Shown piece by piece: positions 35,995 through 45,377 of a DNA stretch of 64,000 nt (the first letter of the stretch is position 1; each line of letters begins with the position of its first letter). The notes beneath the pieces are model-generated. The model made no database searches, was not told the DNA's origin, and worked only from the letters and a program-made list of their open reading frames with translations. The DNA is taken from the NCBI RefSeq assembly GCF_000013445.1, contig NC_007796.1, positions 186,001-250,000 on the forward strand, written 5' to 3'. A program made the translations under genes and the position numbers. This DNA is from Methanospirillum hungatei JF-1 (GTDB lineage Archaea; Halobacteriota; Methanomicrobia; Methanomicrobiales; Methanospirillaceae).

Positions 35995-36981
35995 ATGGAT
36001 CAGGCTCTCCTTGGATATATTAGCCGGAGAGTTCTTCAAATCCCACTTCTTTTAGTTGGAATCAGCATCCTTACTTTTTTACTCATGTTTCTCTCTCCTG
36101 TTGACCCGGTAGTTGCTCATTTTGGCCTGCCGATCGTTCAGAAGATGTCAGATGAGGATATAATGAAAGTAAAGGATGAGTGGGGCTTGAATGAACCACT
36201 TCATGTCAGATATTTTTCATGGATTTCCCATCTCTTCCAGGGGGACTTTGGTCGTTCGCATATTTATAAACGCCCCATAATTGACATTATTATTGAAAAG
36301 CTCCCTGCTACTTTGTATCTGAGCTTTGTTGCATATGGAGTTGCGATTGTTCTTGCAATCCTTGCTGCGTTGATAGTCATCAGCCGGGAGGGAGGATTGA
36401 TCGATCGAATTATTACAAACACCAGTTTTCTCCTGTATGCAGCACCGAGTTTTTTCATTGCCCTGATTCTTATACTGGTCTTTTCAGTCTGGCTTGGATG
36501 GTTGCCTTCATCGAGAATGGTCTCAATTTCAGTGCCACCGGGTTTTTTTGCAGAATTAGCAGACCGAATCCGCCATATTATTCTCCCTGCTGCAGCTCTT
36601 GGGATGAGTCATTTTGCCCTGTTTTATGGATATCTTCGTTCCAGTCTTTCTGAATCAATAAAACAGGATTATATCATCACTGCACGTGCCAAAGGGATAG
36701 ACGAGCGTACGATTCTTATCAGACATGCATTTCGAAACTCCCTGCTTCCTTTTGTCACTCAGTTAGGTTTGGCAATTCCCTGGCTAATATCTGGAAGTGT
36801 TGTTATTGAGACTATTTTTGCATGGCCGGGAATTGGAAGACTGACATATGATGCAGCAATGAAGTCTGATTTTATGCTCCTTATAGGTCTGACACTCTTT
36901 ACCAGTATTCTCGTGATTATCGGCAATCTTCTGGCAGATATTGCATACGCAATTATCGATCCACGTGTCAGATACGAGTGA
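35995..36981 (+). CDS. Nickel/peptide ABC permease (NikB/DppB type), cassette A
   Basis: This 328-residue permease has six helices, the N-terminal SRRVLQIPLLLVGISILTFLLM typical of DppB/NikB, and the binding-protein-dependent EAA loop (TARAKGIDERTILIRHAFRNSLLP). It couples to the ATPases at the start of the cassette. The next permease gene begins at a GTG overlapping its stop, or at ATG 36987. Confidence 0.9.
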   Translation: MDQALLGYISRRVLQIPLLLVGISILTFLLMFLSPVDPVVAHFGLPIVQKMSDEDIMKVKDEWGLNEPLHVRYFSWISHLFQGDFGRSHIYKRPIIDIIIEKLPATLYLSFVAYGVAIVLAILAALIVISREGGLIDRIITNTSFLLYAAPSFFIALILILVFSVWLGWLPSSRMVSISVPPGFFAELADRIRHIILPAAALGMSHFALFYGYLRSSLSESIKQDYIITARAKGIDERTILIRHAFRNSLLPFVTQLGLAIPWLISGSVVIETIFAWPGIGRLTYDAAMKSDFMLLIGLTLFTSILVIIGNLLADIAYAIIDPRVRYE

Positions 36982-37814
36982 ACATAATGAAAGTAAGTAC
37001 GATACTCTGCATTCCTGGAATTAAAGTTCTCATAATCATCATATTGATCGCAGTTGCGGTTCCGTTTCTCCTTCCTCATGACCCAAACCGGGCTAACCTG
37101 GAAGAGGCTGAACAGCCACCTTCTCTTGATCACTGGTGTGGAACTGATAAACTTGGCCGGGATGTCTTTACCCGGACGATATATGGCACAAGAATATCAC
37201 TTATTGTTGGTTTGACTGCAGCCGTTTTGGCCGTCTCAATGGGAGCCGGTATAGGAATTACCGCAGGATTTATCGGGGGAAAAGTTGATGGTCTGCTTAT
37301 GAGAATTGTAGATACGATAAACTCTCCTCCTGAGGTTATCCTGCTTATTGTCCTTGCAACCATATTTCCCCGGAGTATATTGACTATAATTCTCATTATT
37401 TCCCTGACTCACTGGATGAGTACTTCACGATTGATTCGGGGAGAGACATTATCCATTAAAGAGCGACCCTTTGTTGAGGCTGCGATAGCTCTTGGGGCAG
37501 ATGACCGGTATATCATGAAAAGGCATATTCTTCCGAATCTGTATTCTATCCTGGTCATTTCAGTTACGCTTATGGCTGCTCATGCGATCATGATGGAGGC
37601 CATGCTGAGTTTTCTGGGGCTGGGGATTCCTGCACACATGGCCAGCTGGGGGAATATGCTCAACCAGGCACAAAGTGACGTCATGAGAGGAATATGGTGG
37701 ACTTCTATATTCCCTGGGATAATGCTTGTTGCTACGGTATGGTCAATATACCGCTTAGGTGAAGGATTAAAAGAGTATCTGACACCACACAGGGATTTTT
37801 TATCCAGAATTTAA
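36978..37814 (+). CDS. Nickel/peptide ABC permease (NikC/DppC type), cassette A
   Basis: This 278-residue permease has the NikC/DppC N-terminal FLLPHDPNRANLEEAEQPPS, then HWCGTDKLGRDVFTRTIYGTR, and the EAA loop EAAIALGADDRYIMKRHILPN. It completes the membrane pore of cassette A with the preceding gene. Either GTG 36978 (overlapping) or ATG 36987 may be used. A methyltransferase gene follows 50 bases on. Confidence 0.9.
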   Translation: MNIMKVSTILCIPGIKVLIIIILIAVAVPFLLPHDPNRANLEEAEQPPSLDHWCGTDKLGRDVFTRTIYGTRISLIVGLTAAVLAVSMGAGIGITAGFIGGKVDGLLMRIVDTINSPPEVILLIVLATIFPRSILTIILIISLTHWMSTSRLIRGETLSIKERPFVEAAIALGADDRYIMKRHILPNLYSILVISVTLMAAHAIMMEAMLSFLGLGIPAHMASWGNMLNQAQSDVMRGIWWTSIFPGIMLVATVWSIYRLGEGLKEYLTPHRDFLSRI

Positions 37815-37864
37815 TATTTTTTATGGAACAGAATCAAGAAGATTAAGATACACGTGAGTTTAAT

Positions 37865-38623
37865 ATGGAGATATCTCGAGAAAATCAGGATCCGGTCAAG
37901 AAAAATGTCCGGATATATTGGAACGAACGAAGCAAAACTTTTGACCAGGATGTTGGTCATGGTGCAGATCATCACGAATGCCAGTTATGGAAAAATCAGC
38001 TGAGAACAATCATAGGCGACGACAAAAAAGATGTCCTTGATTTTGGGACCGGAACGGGTATGATTGCTATCAACCTTGCTGAACTCGGTCATTCTGTCAC
38101 GGGTATCGATTTGTGTGAAGAGATGCTTGATATTGCGAATAGGAAAGCAGAATCAAAAGACCTATCAATACGGTTTTTACTTGGTGATGCTGAAAACCCG
38201 GAGTTTCCTGATCGGATGTTTGACGTGGTAATTTGCCGTCATCTGCTTTGGACACTTCCTCATCCAGATGTGGCTATCCGAGAATGGTCAAGGATTTGCA
38301 GACCTGGCGGGGTGATTATCGCGATAGATGGACACCAGGAGCCAAAAGACTACTTTCATCACTCAGATGAGAAGGATGAATCAGAGAAATCAGATCAGGA
38401 AAAACTATGGGAACAGACTTACTCAAAGGAGATTACTATGCAACTTCCAAATGGGGATCAGCTTACAATTGAGTCGTTAAAGGAACTCTTCACAACAAAT
38501 GGCCTTGGAGATGTTCAGTCAAAGAACCTAAAGGATATTGCTGAGTATCACCAGCGCCTGCATTCTGCGAGTGACCATGAACGCCAGCACGAAGTAAATA
38601 TCATCTGGGGCACAGTTCAGTAA
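37865..38623 (+). CDS. Class I SAM-dependent methyltransferase, cassette A (second)
   Basis: This 252-residue protein has VLDFGTGTGMIAINLAELGH, VTGIDLCEEMLDIA and CRHLLWTLPHPDVAIREWSR, so it belongs to the same subgroup as the methyltransferase at 33608. The middle is unusually charged and His-rich (DYFHHSDEKDESEKSDQEK), which could be a metal-binding loop. It lies directly after the permeases and 14 bases before an iron-sulfur protein gene, so it belongs to the same transcript. The acceptor is unknown. Confidence 0.88.
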   Translation: MEISRENQDPVKKNVRIYWNERSKTFDQDVGHGADHHECQLWKNQLRTIIGDDKKDVLDFGTGTGMIAINLAELGHSVTGIDLCEEMLDIANRKAESKDLSIRFLLGDAENPEFPDRMFDVVICRHLLWTLPHPDVAIREWSRICRPGGVIIAIDGHQEPKDYFHHSDEKDESEKSDQEKLWEQTYSKEITMQLPNGDQLTIESLKELFTTNGLGDVQSKNLKDIAEYHQRLHSASDHERQHEVNIIWGTVQ

Positions 38624-38637
38624 ATCACCACACATCC

Positions 38638-39369
38638 ATGCTTTTCACTAAGCCCGTTTTTGATACTGCCAGAAGAATGGGTGCATATTACTGTGGTTTT
38701 GCAGATATATCAGCCCTTACCTCATCCATTCCAGACCTTGAAGGATACCGGGTCCATGATTATCCTGCAGCAGTCTCGGTTGGAATTGCGCTCTCGGATC
38801 AGATAATCAACTCCCTTCCAAATCGTGACGATGTATCTGTATATCAGGCATACTGCCGTCATTATGACGAGACAAACCATCACCTTGATTCCATTGCTAC
38901 AGAGATATGTTCTATTATTGAGGATTTTGGATACAAGACTTATCACGTCCCAGCCTCATCACCACGAGGACCGGATGGACTGACTTCAGAGTTCTCCCAT
39001 AAGATAGCCGCTCACCAGGCAGGCCATGGATGGATTGGAAAGAGTGCTCTTCTTATCACCCCGGAACATGGTCCACGGGTCAGATGGGTTACCGTTCTAA
39101 TATCAGCCCCAATACCACAGGAGAAAGAGCCGATGGATGAGCAGTGCGGACGATGTAAGGCTTGCACACAGATCTGCCCGGTGCATGCGATATCAGGAGA
39201 TCCCTTCGGTACAAAGGAACCAGGATCATTCCGGTTCGATAGAGCTGCCTGTAGTAAAGGGTTTTCAGATAGGAAAAAGATGGGACTTTTGGCAATCTGT
39301 GGCCTCTGTGTATATGTCTGTCCATATGGAAAAAGAACTACTAATAATGAGGCGTACACAAGCAAGTAA
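38638..39369 (+). CDS. QueG-like iron-sulfur protein (two 4Fe-4S clusters)
   Basis: This 243-residue protein has a QueG-like N-terminal part (AAHQAGHGWIGKSALLITPE). The ferredoxin-like end has one CxxCxxxCP motif (CGRCKACTQICPVHA), a separate Cys (AACSKGF) and a second CxxCxxxCP (ICGLCVYVCPYGK). It is about 100 residues shorter than bacterial epoxyqueuosine reductase and lacks its HEAT-repeat tail. Relatives reduce substrates with a corrinoid cofactor. In this context an electron donor or corrinoid/metal-related reductase for the cassette is plausible; a true QueG role is not shown. Confidence 0.75.
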   Translation: MLFTKPVFDTARRMGAYYCGFADISALTSSIPDLEGYRVHDYPAAVSVGIALSDQIINSLPNRDDVSVYQAYCRHYDETNHHLDSIATEICSIIEDFGYKTYHVPASSPRGPDGLTSEFSHKIAAHQAGHGWIGKSALLITPEHGPRVRWVTVLISAPIPQEKEPMDEQCGRCKACTQICPVHAISGDPFGTKEPGSFRFDRAACSKGFSDRKKMGLLAICGLCVYVCPYGKRTTNNEAYTSK

Positions 39370-39404
39370 GGAATATATCATTACACTGCCAATAAACTCA
39401 TACT

Positions 39405-39635
39405 ATGGATGTTGTTACTCTCTCATCTAATGGAAAGATAACTCTTCCTTCAAAAAGATGTGAGACGTTCTCTTTGTCTGATGGTGATTCTCTAGTAATA
39501 GTTGAGGAGAAGGATAGCATACACCTAAAACCCCTCATAAATATCTCACATCTCTGGGGAGTAGATTCTATGGTAGATACGAAAAGTGCGCTAAAAGAAT
39601 TTAGAGACGAATGGAATAAAGATCTTGTAGAATAA
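39405..39635 (+). CDS. AbrB/SpoVT-type antitoxin
   Basis: This 76-residue protein begins with a swapped-hairpin AbrB/MazE domain (VVTLSSNGKITLPSKRCETFSLSDGDSLVIVEEKD, about residues 3-37). A short acidic tail (ALKEFRDEWNKDLVE) would bind a toxin. It is followed at once, in the same frame, by a broken PIN toxin gene. The antitoxin may remain active as a DNA-binding protein. Confidence 0.75.
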   Translation: MDVVTLSSNGKITLPSKRCETFSLSDGDSLVIVEEKDSIHLKPLINISHLWGVDSMVDTKSALKEFRDEWNKDLVE

Positions 39636-40022
39636 GTTCTCTTTGACACTCATGCATTTCTTGCATTTTTCAACCGTGAATATGGGTCTGAAATAATCAA
39701 AACATTAATGGATGAGATTCAGAATGATGATAATGAGGGGTATGTTGCGACTATTACCCAGACCGAACTTGTATGTCTCTATAAAAGAAATATAAATGAT
39801 TCTATCGCCTGACTACGAGTTACACAGATTCAACATTCTAAACTTATTATTCTCCCCCTGAATGATGAAATTGCAATTAATGCAGGTTTTTTGTAACTTC
39901 ATGGGATTTCTGTTGCTGATACCCTAATTGCTGGATCGGCACTTGCAATTGATGCCCCTGTTGTCTCTAACGGTCCCCACTTTTTGAATATGGGGGTTCC
40001 CGTGATCGTGTACCAGTCCTGA
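39636..40022 (+). pseudogene. PIN-domain toxin, broken
   Basis: Translation from 39636 gives VLFDTHAFLAFFNRE, a PIN start. Later come ATITQTELVCLYKRN and the C-terminal VADTLIAGSALAIDAPVVSN, which are typical PIN motifs. There is no start codon in frame after the antitoxin stop, and in-frame stops occur at 39810-39812 (TGA) and 39894-39896 (TAA). The toxin is therefore dead, or the sequence carries errors. It ends 3 bases before the convergent cassette B permease. Confidence 0.8.
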
Positions 40023-40025
40023 CCC

Positions 40026-40904
40026 TCATATCTTAACCGAATCGCTCATCGGATCCATCAGATCCCGTATCTCTGACCCGATAAGATTTGTTGCCAGCAC
40101 AAACGCCATGATCAGAGCACCTGCTGAGAGGGCTATTAAGGGTGCTTTATAGAGGAGCGGAAGCCCCTGGTTCAGTATATTCCCCCATTCAGGGGTTGGT
40201 ACCTGAATACCAAGACCTAAAAACCCAAGTCCGGCAATCATGATGATCTTACTCCCAAGCCCTAGCGTTGCGATCTCCATAACCGGAGCAAGGACGTCTG
40301 GTAAGATGTGTCTGAAGAGAATATACCTGTTTTTTGCGCCAAGAGCCCGTGCACTCTCAACAAATCCTCTGTTTTTGATTGACATGGTTGAGGAGCGTAC
40401 AACCCGTGCATATTTGGCCCAGCCGGGAAGTGCCAATGCCAGGATAATTGAGGGAACTCCCGGCCCCATAATCCCTACGAGAGCCAACGTCACCACCATA
40501 CTCGGGAATGCAAGCATAATGTCGGTGATCCTCATCAGTAATCCATCTACTCTTCGGTAATATCCCGCACATAAGCCGACCAGTAATCCGATGATAACTA
40601 CCAGTATGGTAGAGACGACAGCGATTATAAGCGAAGGCTGAGAACCATAGATCGCCCGGCTTAGCACACATCTCCCGAACTGGTCGGTTCCAAGTGGGTA
40701 TTCGGTCGATGGAGGCAGAAACCGGTTCTCAAGCGATTGCTCGTAGGGATCATGCGGAGCGATATATGGAGCGAATACTGCCATCAGACACATAAGGATA
40801 AGAATTATCAGTCCGAAAACCAATAGCGGTCGTTTTTTCAGAACCCTCATCCCTAAGGCACAAAACCCCTGATCTGATATCGGGATATACACCGTACTAC
40901 TCAT
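40026..40904 (-). CDS. Nickel/peptide ABC permease (NikC/DppC type), cassette B
   Basis: This 292-residue permease has APYIAPHDPYEQSLENRFLP, YPLGTDQFGRCVLSRAIYGS and an EAA loop (SARALGAKNRYILFRHILPD). It overlaps the preceding NikB-type gene by 8 bases. It is strongly similar in protein sequence to the cassette C permease at 51686, but the DNA here is visibly more GC-rich. Confidence 0.9.
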   Translation of the reverse strand: MSSTVYIPISDQGFCALGMRVLKKRPLLVFGLIILILMCLMAVFAPYIAPHDPYEQSLENRFLPPSTEYPLGTDQFGRCVLSRAIYGSQPSLIIAVVSTILVVIIGLLVGLCAGYYRRVDGLLMRITDIMLAFPSMVVTLALVGIMGPGVPSIILALALPGWAKYARVVRSSTMSIKNRGFVESARALGAKNRYILFRHILPDVLAPVMEIATLGLGSKIIMIAGLGFLGLGIQVPTPEWGNILNQGLPLLYKAPLIALSAGALIMAFVLATNLIGSEIRDLMDPMSDSVKI

Positions 40905-41847
40905 GAGTATCCCTCATCCTCGGGTCAAGCAGGTAGTATGAGATATCGATACAGAGATTGATTATGATGAAAATAATAGCAAAAACCATGATACACGCCT
41001 GCATCACCATGATGTCCCGGGAAGCAGCTGCATCAACAAATAGACGTCCCATTCCGGGCAATGCAAAGAGTGATTCGATGATCATCGCTCCCCCAAACAG
41101 CCATCCGTACTGCGTTCCCATGTAGGTCAGGACCGGGACAATGGCGTTTTTCAATGCATGACGCCTGATTATTGTGCCCCGGTCCAGACCCTTCGAGATC
41201 GCCGTCGTGATATACTCCTGTTCCAGCTCCTCAGCCATACTCGTCCTCATAAGTCGCATGGTAACAGCAAAGAGACTGATAGAGAGGGCAAAGGCAGGCA
41301 GGATAAGGTATTCAGGGCCTTTGTAACCGGCTACCGGCAGGATCTTCAATGTTATCGAGAAGATGAGAATGTCAAGGATACCAAGAAAGAAATCAGGAAT
41401 AGACAGGCCAATGATAGATATCGCCCGTGAGAGATGATCCAGTCTTCCATTCGGATGTATCCCTGCAAGAATACCTATCGGGATTGCGATGATAATCGAA
41501 AAAAGCATTGCAATAGATGAGAGCAGGAAGGTCACTGGAAAGGCCCGTAGTATCTCATCCGTAGTGCTCTTTCGAGTCTGGTACGAGTACCCGAGATCCC
41601 CCTTTAGAACCCTTGACAGCCAGGAGAAGTACTGGATATACCAGGGCTTGTCAAGATCCATCTGCTCCCGCATGATTGCAACAGCCTCTTTTGGGGGGAA
41701 ATCGGTGTTCATCATCGCCCGCAGGTTAATCTCAGCCGGGTCACCCGGGGTTACCATCATGAGCAGAAACGCGATGAAGGTGATACCAATCAGTACCGGG
41801 ATGGTCTGCAGGAGTCTGACCAGAATGAACTGCTTCATTGGATTCAC
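40897..41847 (-). CDS. Nickel/peptide ABC permease (NikB/DppB type), cassette B
   Basis: This 316-residue permease starts KQFILVRLLQTIPVLIGITF and has the EAA loop TAISKGLDRGTIIRRHALKN and the conserved IESLFALPGMGRLF. It is nearly the same protein, position by position, as the cassette C permease at 50754. It lies 21 bases after the broken binding-protein gene on the same strand. ATPases for the cassette are at 43429-45268. Confidence 0.9.
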   Translation of the reverse strand: MNPMKQFILVRLLQTIPVLIGITFIAFLLMMVTPGDPAEINLRAMMNTDFPPKEAVAIMREQMDLDKPWYIQYFSWLSRVLKGDLGYSYQTRKSTTDEILRAFPVTFLLSSIAMLFSIIIAIPIGILAGIHPNGRLDHLSRAISIIGLSIPDFFLGILDILIFSITLKILPVAGYKGPEYLILPAFALSISLFAVTMRLMRTSMAEELEQEYITTAISKGLDRGTIIRRHALKNAIVPVLTYMGTQYGWLFGGAMIIESLFALPGMGRLFVDAAASRDIMVMQACIMVFAIIFIIINLCIDISYYLLDPRMRDTHE

Positions 41848-41868
41848 GGATTAAGTATGTGAAAAAAG

Positions 41869-43345
41869 TTAGGAGAGGGATACCTCTTCCAGGTGATACG
41901 AGAGTTCGGTCGGATGCATCCGGTACCCTTTCACCTTGTCAGAGTAGATATCCTGGTTGACATAATAGTTCAGGAACGAGACCGGTGCTTCATCAACAAC
42001 GATCTGCTGTACCCGGTCATAGAGTGACTTACGTGCAGACGGATCAATGATACCTCGTGCCTTCTCAATCAGTTCATCAACCTCTGCATTACTCCACCGG
42101 TATGCACCCCATCCCTCGCCAGAGGTCCCTGATGAATGGTAGTCGGTCATCATAACCTCGTCTGGATCCGGTACAAACAAGAGACCTCTTCCGATAAGGT
42201 TGATATCAAACTCTCCCTTGTTACGGCGAGCATTGGATGAGTCGGTATCGATTACAACCAGCTCTACCTCGATTCCAACCTTCTTCAGCTGGTTCTGGAT
42301 AACCTCAGCCGTTGGTGGCAACTCTGCTCGTTCCGGATAGGTTAAGAGGGTTATCGAGAACTTCTCCCCATTCTTGTCAAGGATACCATCATTATTACTG
42401 TCGGTCCATCCTGCCTGTGCCAGGAGTGACTTTGCTTGGTCAGGGTTGTATGGGAACGGCTGAATATCCTTGTTTGCCCAGTAAAACTCCGGTGGGAATA
42501 TGCTGGCTGCGGGAGATCCGACCCCTTCCATTACATAGGTGACGAGTGCCTACCGGTCAATGGCGTAGTTCATCGCCTGCCTGATAAGCTTATCGGTAAA
42601 TGGTCCTTCATCACAGTTATAGGCCAGGATTCTCACCCGGTGAATCGGCTGATCCTTCACGGTAAATCCGCCCATAGCCTGGAACTTTTCTGTAATCTCC
42701 GGGGGGTTGATAAGACTGATGTCGATCTCTCCACTCTGGAGCATCATGGATCTGGTCACCGCATCAGGAATTGAGGTATATACTACTCCATCCACCGATG
42801 GAACCTTTCCCCAATAATTTGGATTTTTAACCGTCCGAATCTCTTCTTTTGGTGTAAATGATTCAAAAATGAAAGGTCCGGTACCGATTGGCCGGGTTAT
42901 ATCTCCCTGGTCGATACAGTCAGGTGACAGGGCGCCGCTCTCTCCCTTGGCCATATATGCAGGAAGTCCTGAAAACGGGGTTGAAAGTACAATCTCAAGG
43001 ACGTTATCACTGGGTGCTTTTATCTCTTTTATTGGAACATTAGCGAACGTTTTGGATTTCACTAAGGAGTCTTCAAGTGATTTCTTCATCGCAGCTGCGC
43101 TAAATGGAGTTTTGTCATGGAATACCACCCCGTCACGGAGGGTAAATGTCCAGGTGAGTTGATCTCCGGATACCTGCCAGTTGGTTGCAAGCCCGGGAAT
43201 AAGCGCTGCATCCTGGTTAACATCAACTAATGTATTTTCCCTAACAATGGTATGAGTACCTGTCTATATGCGGGTCTGTTGTCTTTGGACTCCATAGCCC
43301 GCCTACGTTCAGAATGTTCGAACTCACTGCAGTAAAGGATGTGAG
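41869..43345 (-). pseudogene. Family 5 ABC binding protein, cassette B, broken
   Basis: The minus strand encodes a protein close to the cassette C binding protein at 49195, with three defects. No start codon precedes the signal-peptide-like LLLLISLTSFTAVSS near 43340. The frame changes near 43250, between PKTTDPHID and TIVRENTLVDVNQD. An in-frame TAG follows NYAIDR near 42553, where the paralogue has a Gln codon (NYAINRQDL), so one C-to-T change explains it. The rest (VMEGVGSPAASIFPPEFYW to HLEEVSLS) is intact. The cassette has probably lost its own receptor. Confidence 0.85.
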
Positions 43346-43428
43346 ACTAATCAGAAGAAGAAGTCTCCTTTAATAAATTTATTCATATCTTTTATTTAAT
43401 TATTTTAATATGTGTTACATAATTGTAT

Positions 43429-44352
43429 CTAATCATACTTAAATGGATGATGACATCGTATTTTTCTTCCTGAGCAATCTGTTACAGACGGAATTGTTTG
43501 GCATTTTTCTGTTTTATTCGGACATTGTAGGACAAATGGGCAGGATTCATGAGATGGTATTGACTGATCGGGTCTTTGATGTTTGTGTCCGCGAACGATA
43601 GACTGTGAATAGGGGTGCATAGGGGATTTGAGTATGCCACTTCCTTCCTCTATAATATGTCCATTATACATTACTCCGACTCGGTCTGCAATATGGTCTG
43701 CAAGTTTTAAATCATGGGTGATGAAAAGGAGAGAGATGGTACTTCTCTTCTGAAGTGAAAGGAGGAGCTGGATTATTGCCGCCTGCACAGAAACATCAAG
43801 CATCGAGGTAGGTTCATCACAGAGGATAAAGTCCGGCTTTAATGCAAGGGCACGTGCAATGGCTGCCCGCTGAAGTTCACCGCCTGAGAGTTGATGTGGA
43901 TACCGCTCTGCATAATCTGGGTTCAAACCGGTTTCGGCAAGAAGCTCTAAGAGAACATTCTTTAATCCCCCCTTTTCCTGAGCCTGACCATGTATTAAAA
44001 AAGGCTCCATTATTGACCGTGATAATCTCCACCGTGGATTAAATGCATCCTCAGGGTGCTGTGGTATTATCTGCATCTTTCGTCGGATTGGAATGAGTTC
44101 TGGACCTTGAAGATCAGTAATATCCTCGTTATGATAGAAAATTCTGCCAGTGGTAGGTGAGATTAGTTTGAGCAGAATTTTTCCCAGAGTGGTTTTTCCA
44201 CTCCCGCTCTCTCCAACAAGAGCATAGGTCTCTCCGGCTTTAATCTCAATATCTACATCCTGCACTGCGAAAGTCTTCTGGTGACTGAAAAACCCGGATT
44301 GGTAGATTTTACCAAGCCCAGTTCCGGTTATGATACTGGATACACCTGACAT
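43429..44352 (-). CDS. Nickel/oligopeptide ABC importer ATPase (NikE/OppF type), cassette B
   Basis: This ATPase has [23 protein letters not shown] and FILCDEPTSMLD, and a C-terminal extension with Cys residues (CPFVLQCPNKTEKC). The frame is open to 44448, but the family begins at about TGTGLGKIYQSGFFSH, so ATG 44352 or 44358 is preferred. Either lies inside the end of the partner ATPase gene. These ATPases may serve cassettes B and C. Confidence 0.88.
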   Translation of the reverse strand: MSGVSSIITGTGLGKIYQSGFFSHQKTFAVQDVDIEIKAGETYALVGESGSGKTTLGKILLKLISPTTGRIFYHNEDITDLQGPELIPIRRKMQIIPQHPEDAFNPRWRLSRSIMEPFLIHGQAQEKGGLKNVLLELLAETGLNPDYAERYPHQLSGGELQRAAIARALALKPDFILCDEPTSMLDVSVQAAIIQLLLSLQKRSTISLLFITHDLKLADHIADRVGVMYNGHIIEEGSGILKSPMHPYSQSIVRGHKHQRPDQSIPSHESCPFVLQCPNKTEKCQTIPSVTDCSGRKIRCHHPFKYD

Positions 44353-45268
44353 TGTCATACCCAACAGGGAAAAGGGGGATCTCTTCTGAGCAGACCCTAC
44401 TACAGAGAGAGCATCGTGACTTGAATCTGCATCCCGCCTGTTTTTCATGCATTGCCGGAGAAGTACCGGGAATCGGTGATAATCCCCGCTGAGGAAGTGA
44501 GTTTACTAGCCCTACTGAATAGGGGTGAAGTGGAGTAGTAAAAAACCTTTCAACACTGGTGAGCTCCACTATCTGCCCGCAGTACATCACCGCTATCCGG
44601 TCAGCAACCTCTGAAGCAAAATCAAGATCATGGGTGATGATAATCTGGGTGATGCCCCTCTCTTTCTGTGTGTTAAACATCTCAATGACATCTTTTTTGT
44701 TAATCGCATCAATCCCTTTTGTTGGTTCGTCAGCTATTAACACCGATGGAATGGTCGAGGTTCCCATGGCAAGCATCGCCCGCTGGAGCATTCCACCACT
44801 ATATGCAACGGGGTACTCCTCGGCCCACTTCTCCGGAGGTACGATACTGTACTGACGAAGAAGTCTAATCGCCTGTTTCTTTGCTTCTGACCATGAACTA
44901 TCTGTGTGGAGAACTATCGGTTCAGAAACCTGTTTCCAGATCTTCATCGAGGGATTAAACCCAAGTTTTGGATTTTGCGGGATCCAAGCAATTTTCCCTC
45001 CCCTGATCTTTTCCATCATCCCTTCACTGAGTGTGAGGATGTCCTGGGTCTGAAAAATAATTGAACCTGAAATGGCAGCAGTATCAGGCAGTAGTCTTAG
45101 TATAGCAAGACCAAGGACGGACTTTCCACTCCCGCTCTCCCCAATGATAGCAAGGGTCTCACCATGTATCACGGAGAGCGAAAGATTATCAACTGCAGTG
45201 AGCAGATATCCCTCGCCTTTAAATGATACAGTAAGATCAGAGATCTCAATAATGTTATTCATCTTCAT
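44309..45268 (-). CDS. Nickel/oligopeptide ABC importer ATPase (NikD/OppD type), cassette B
   Basis: This 319-residue ATPase has GESGSGKSV, YSGGMLQRAMLA and VLIADEPTKGID. The C-terminal extension has paired Cys (CRFKSRCSLCSRVC). It heads the minus-strand transcript of cassette B and is divergent from three methyltransferase genes. About 110 bases between the two starts hold AT-rich promoter sequence, including GTATTATTAAATTT at 45299. Confidence 0.9.
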   Translation of the reverse strand: MKMNNIIEISDLTVSFKGEGYLLTAVDNLSLSVIHGETLAIIGESGSGKSVLGLAILRLLPDTAAISGSIIFQTQDILTLSEGMMEKIRGGKIAWIPQNPKLGFNPSMKIWKQVSEPIVLHTDSSWSEAKKQAIRLLRQYSIVPPEKWAEEYPVAYSGGMLQRAMLAMGTSTIPSVLIADEPTKGIDAINKKDVIEMFNTQKERGITQIIITHDLDFASEVADRIAVMYCGQIVELTSVERFFTTPLHPYSVGLVNSLPQRGLSPIPGTSPAMHEKQAGCRFKSRCSLCSRVCSEEIPLFPVGYDNVRCIQYHNRNWAW

Positions 45269-45377
45269 ATTCTAATTAGTGCTACAAAATAAATAAAAGT
45301 ATTATTAAATTTATTGCAGTGAATATTTAATAATCAAATGTAGGGCGAGAGACGGGCCCTTGTACATGAGGTATAGT

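Noticed and set aside
39806-39815. TGA in the PIN frame read as selenocysteine
   Set aside because: A second stop (TAA) follows in the same frame, the start is missing and no SECIS-like structure was seen.
42540-42560. TAG in the cassette B receptor read as pyrrolysine
   Set aside because: The close paralogue has Gln at that place, and the same gene also has a frameshift and no start codon, so decay is the simpler explanation.
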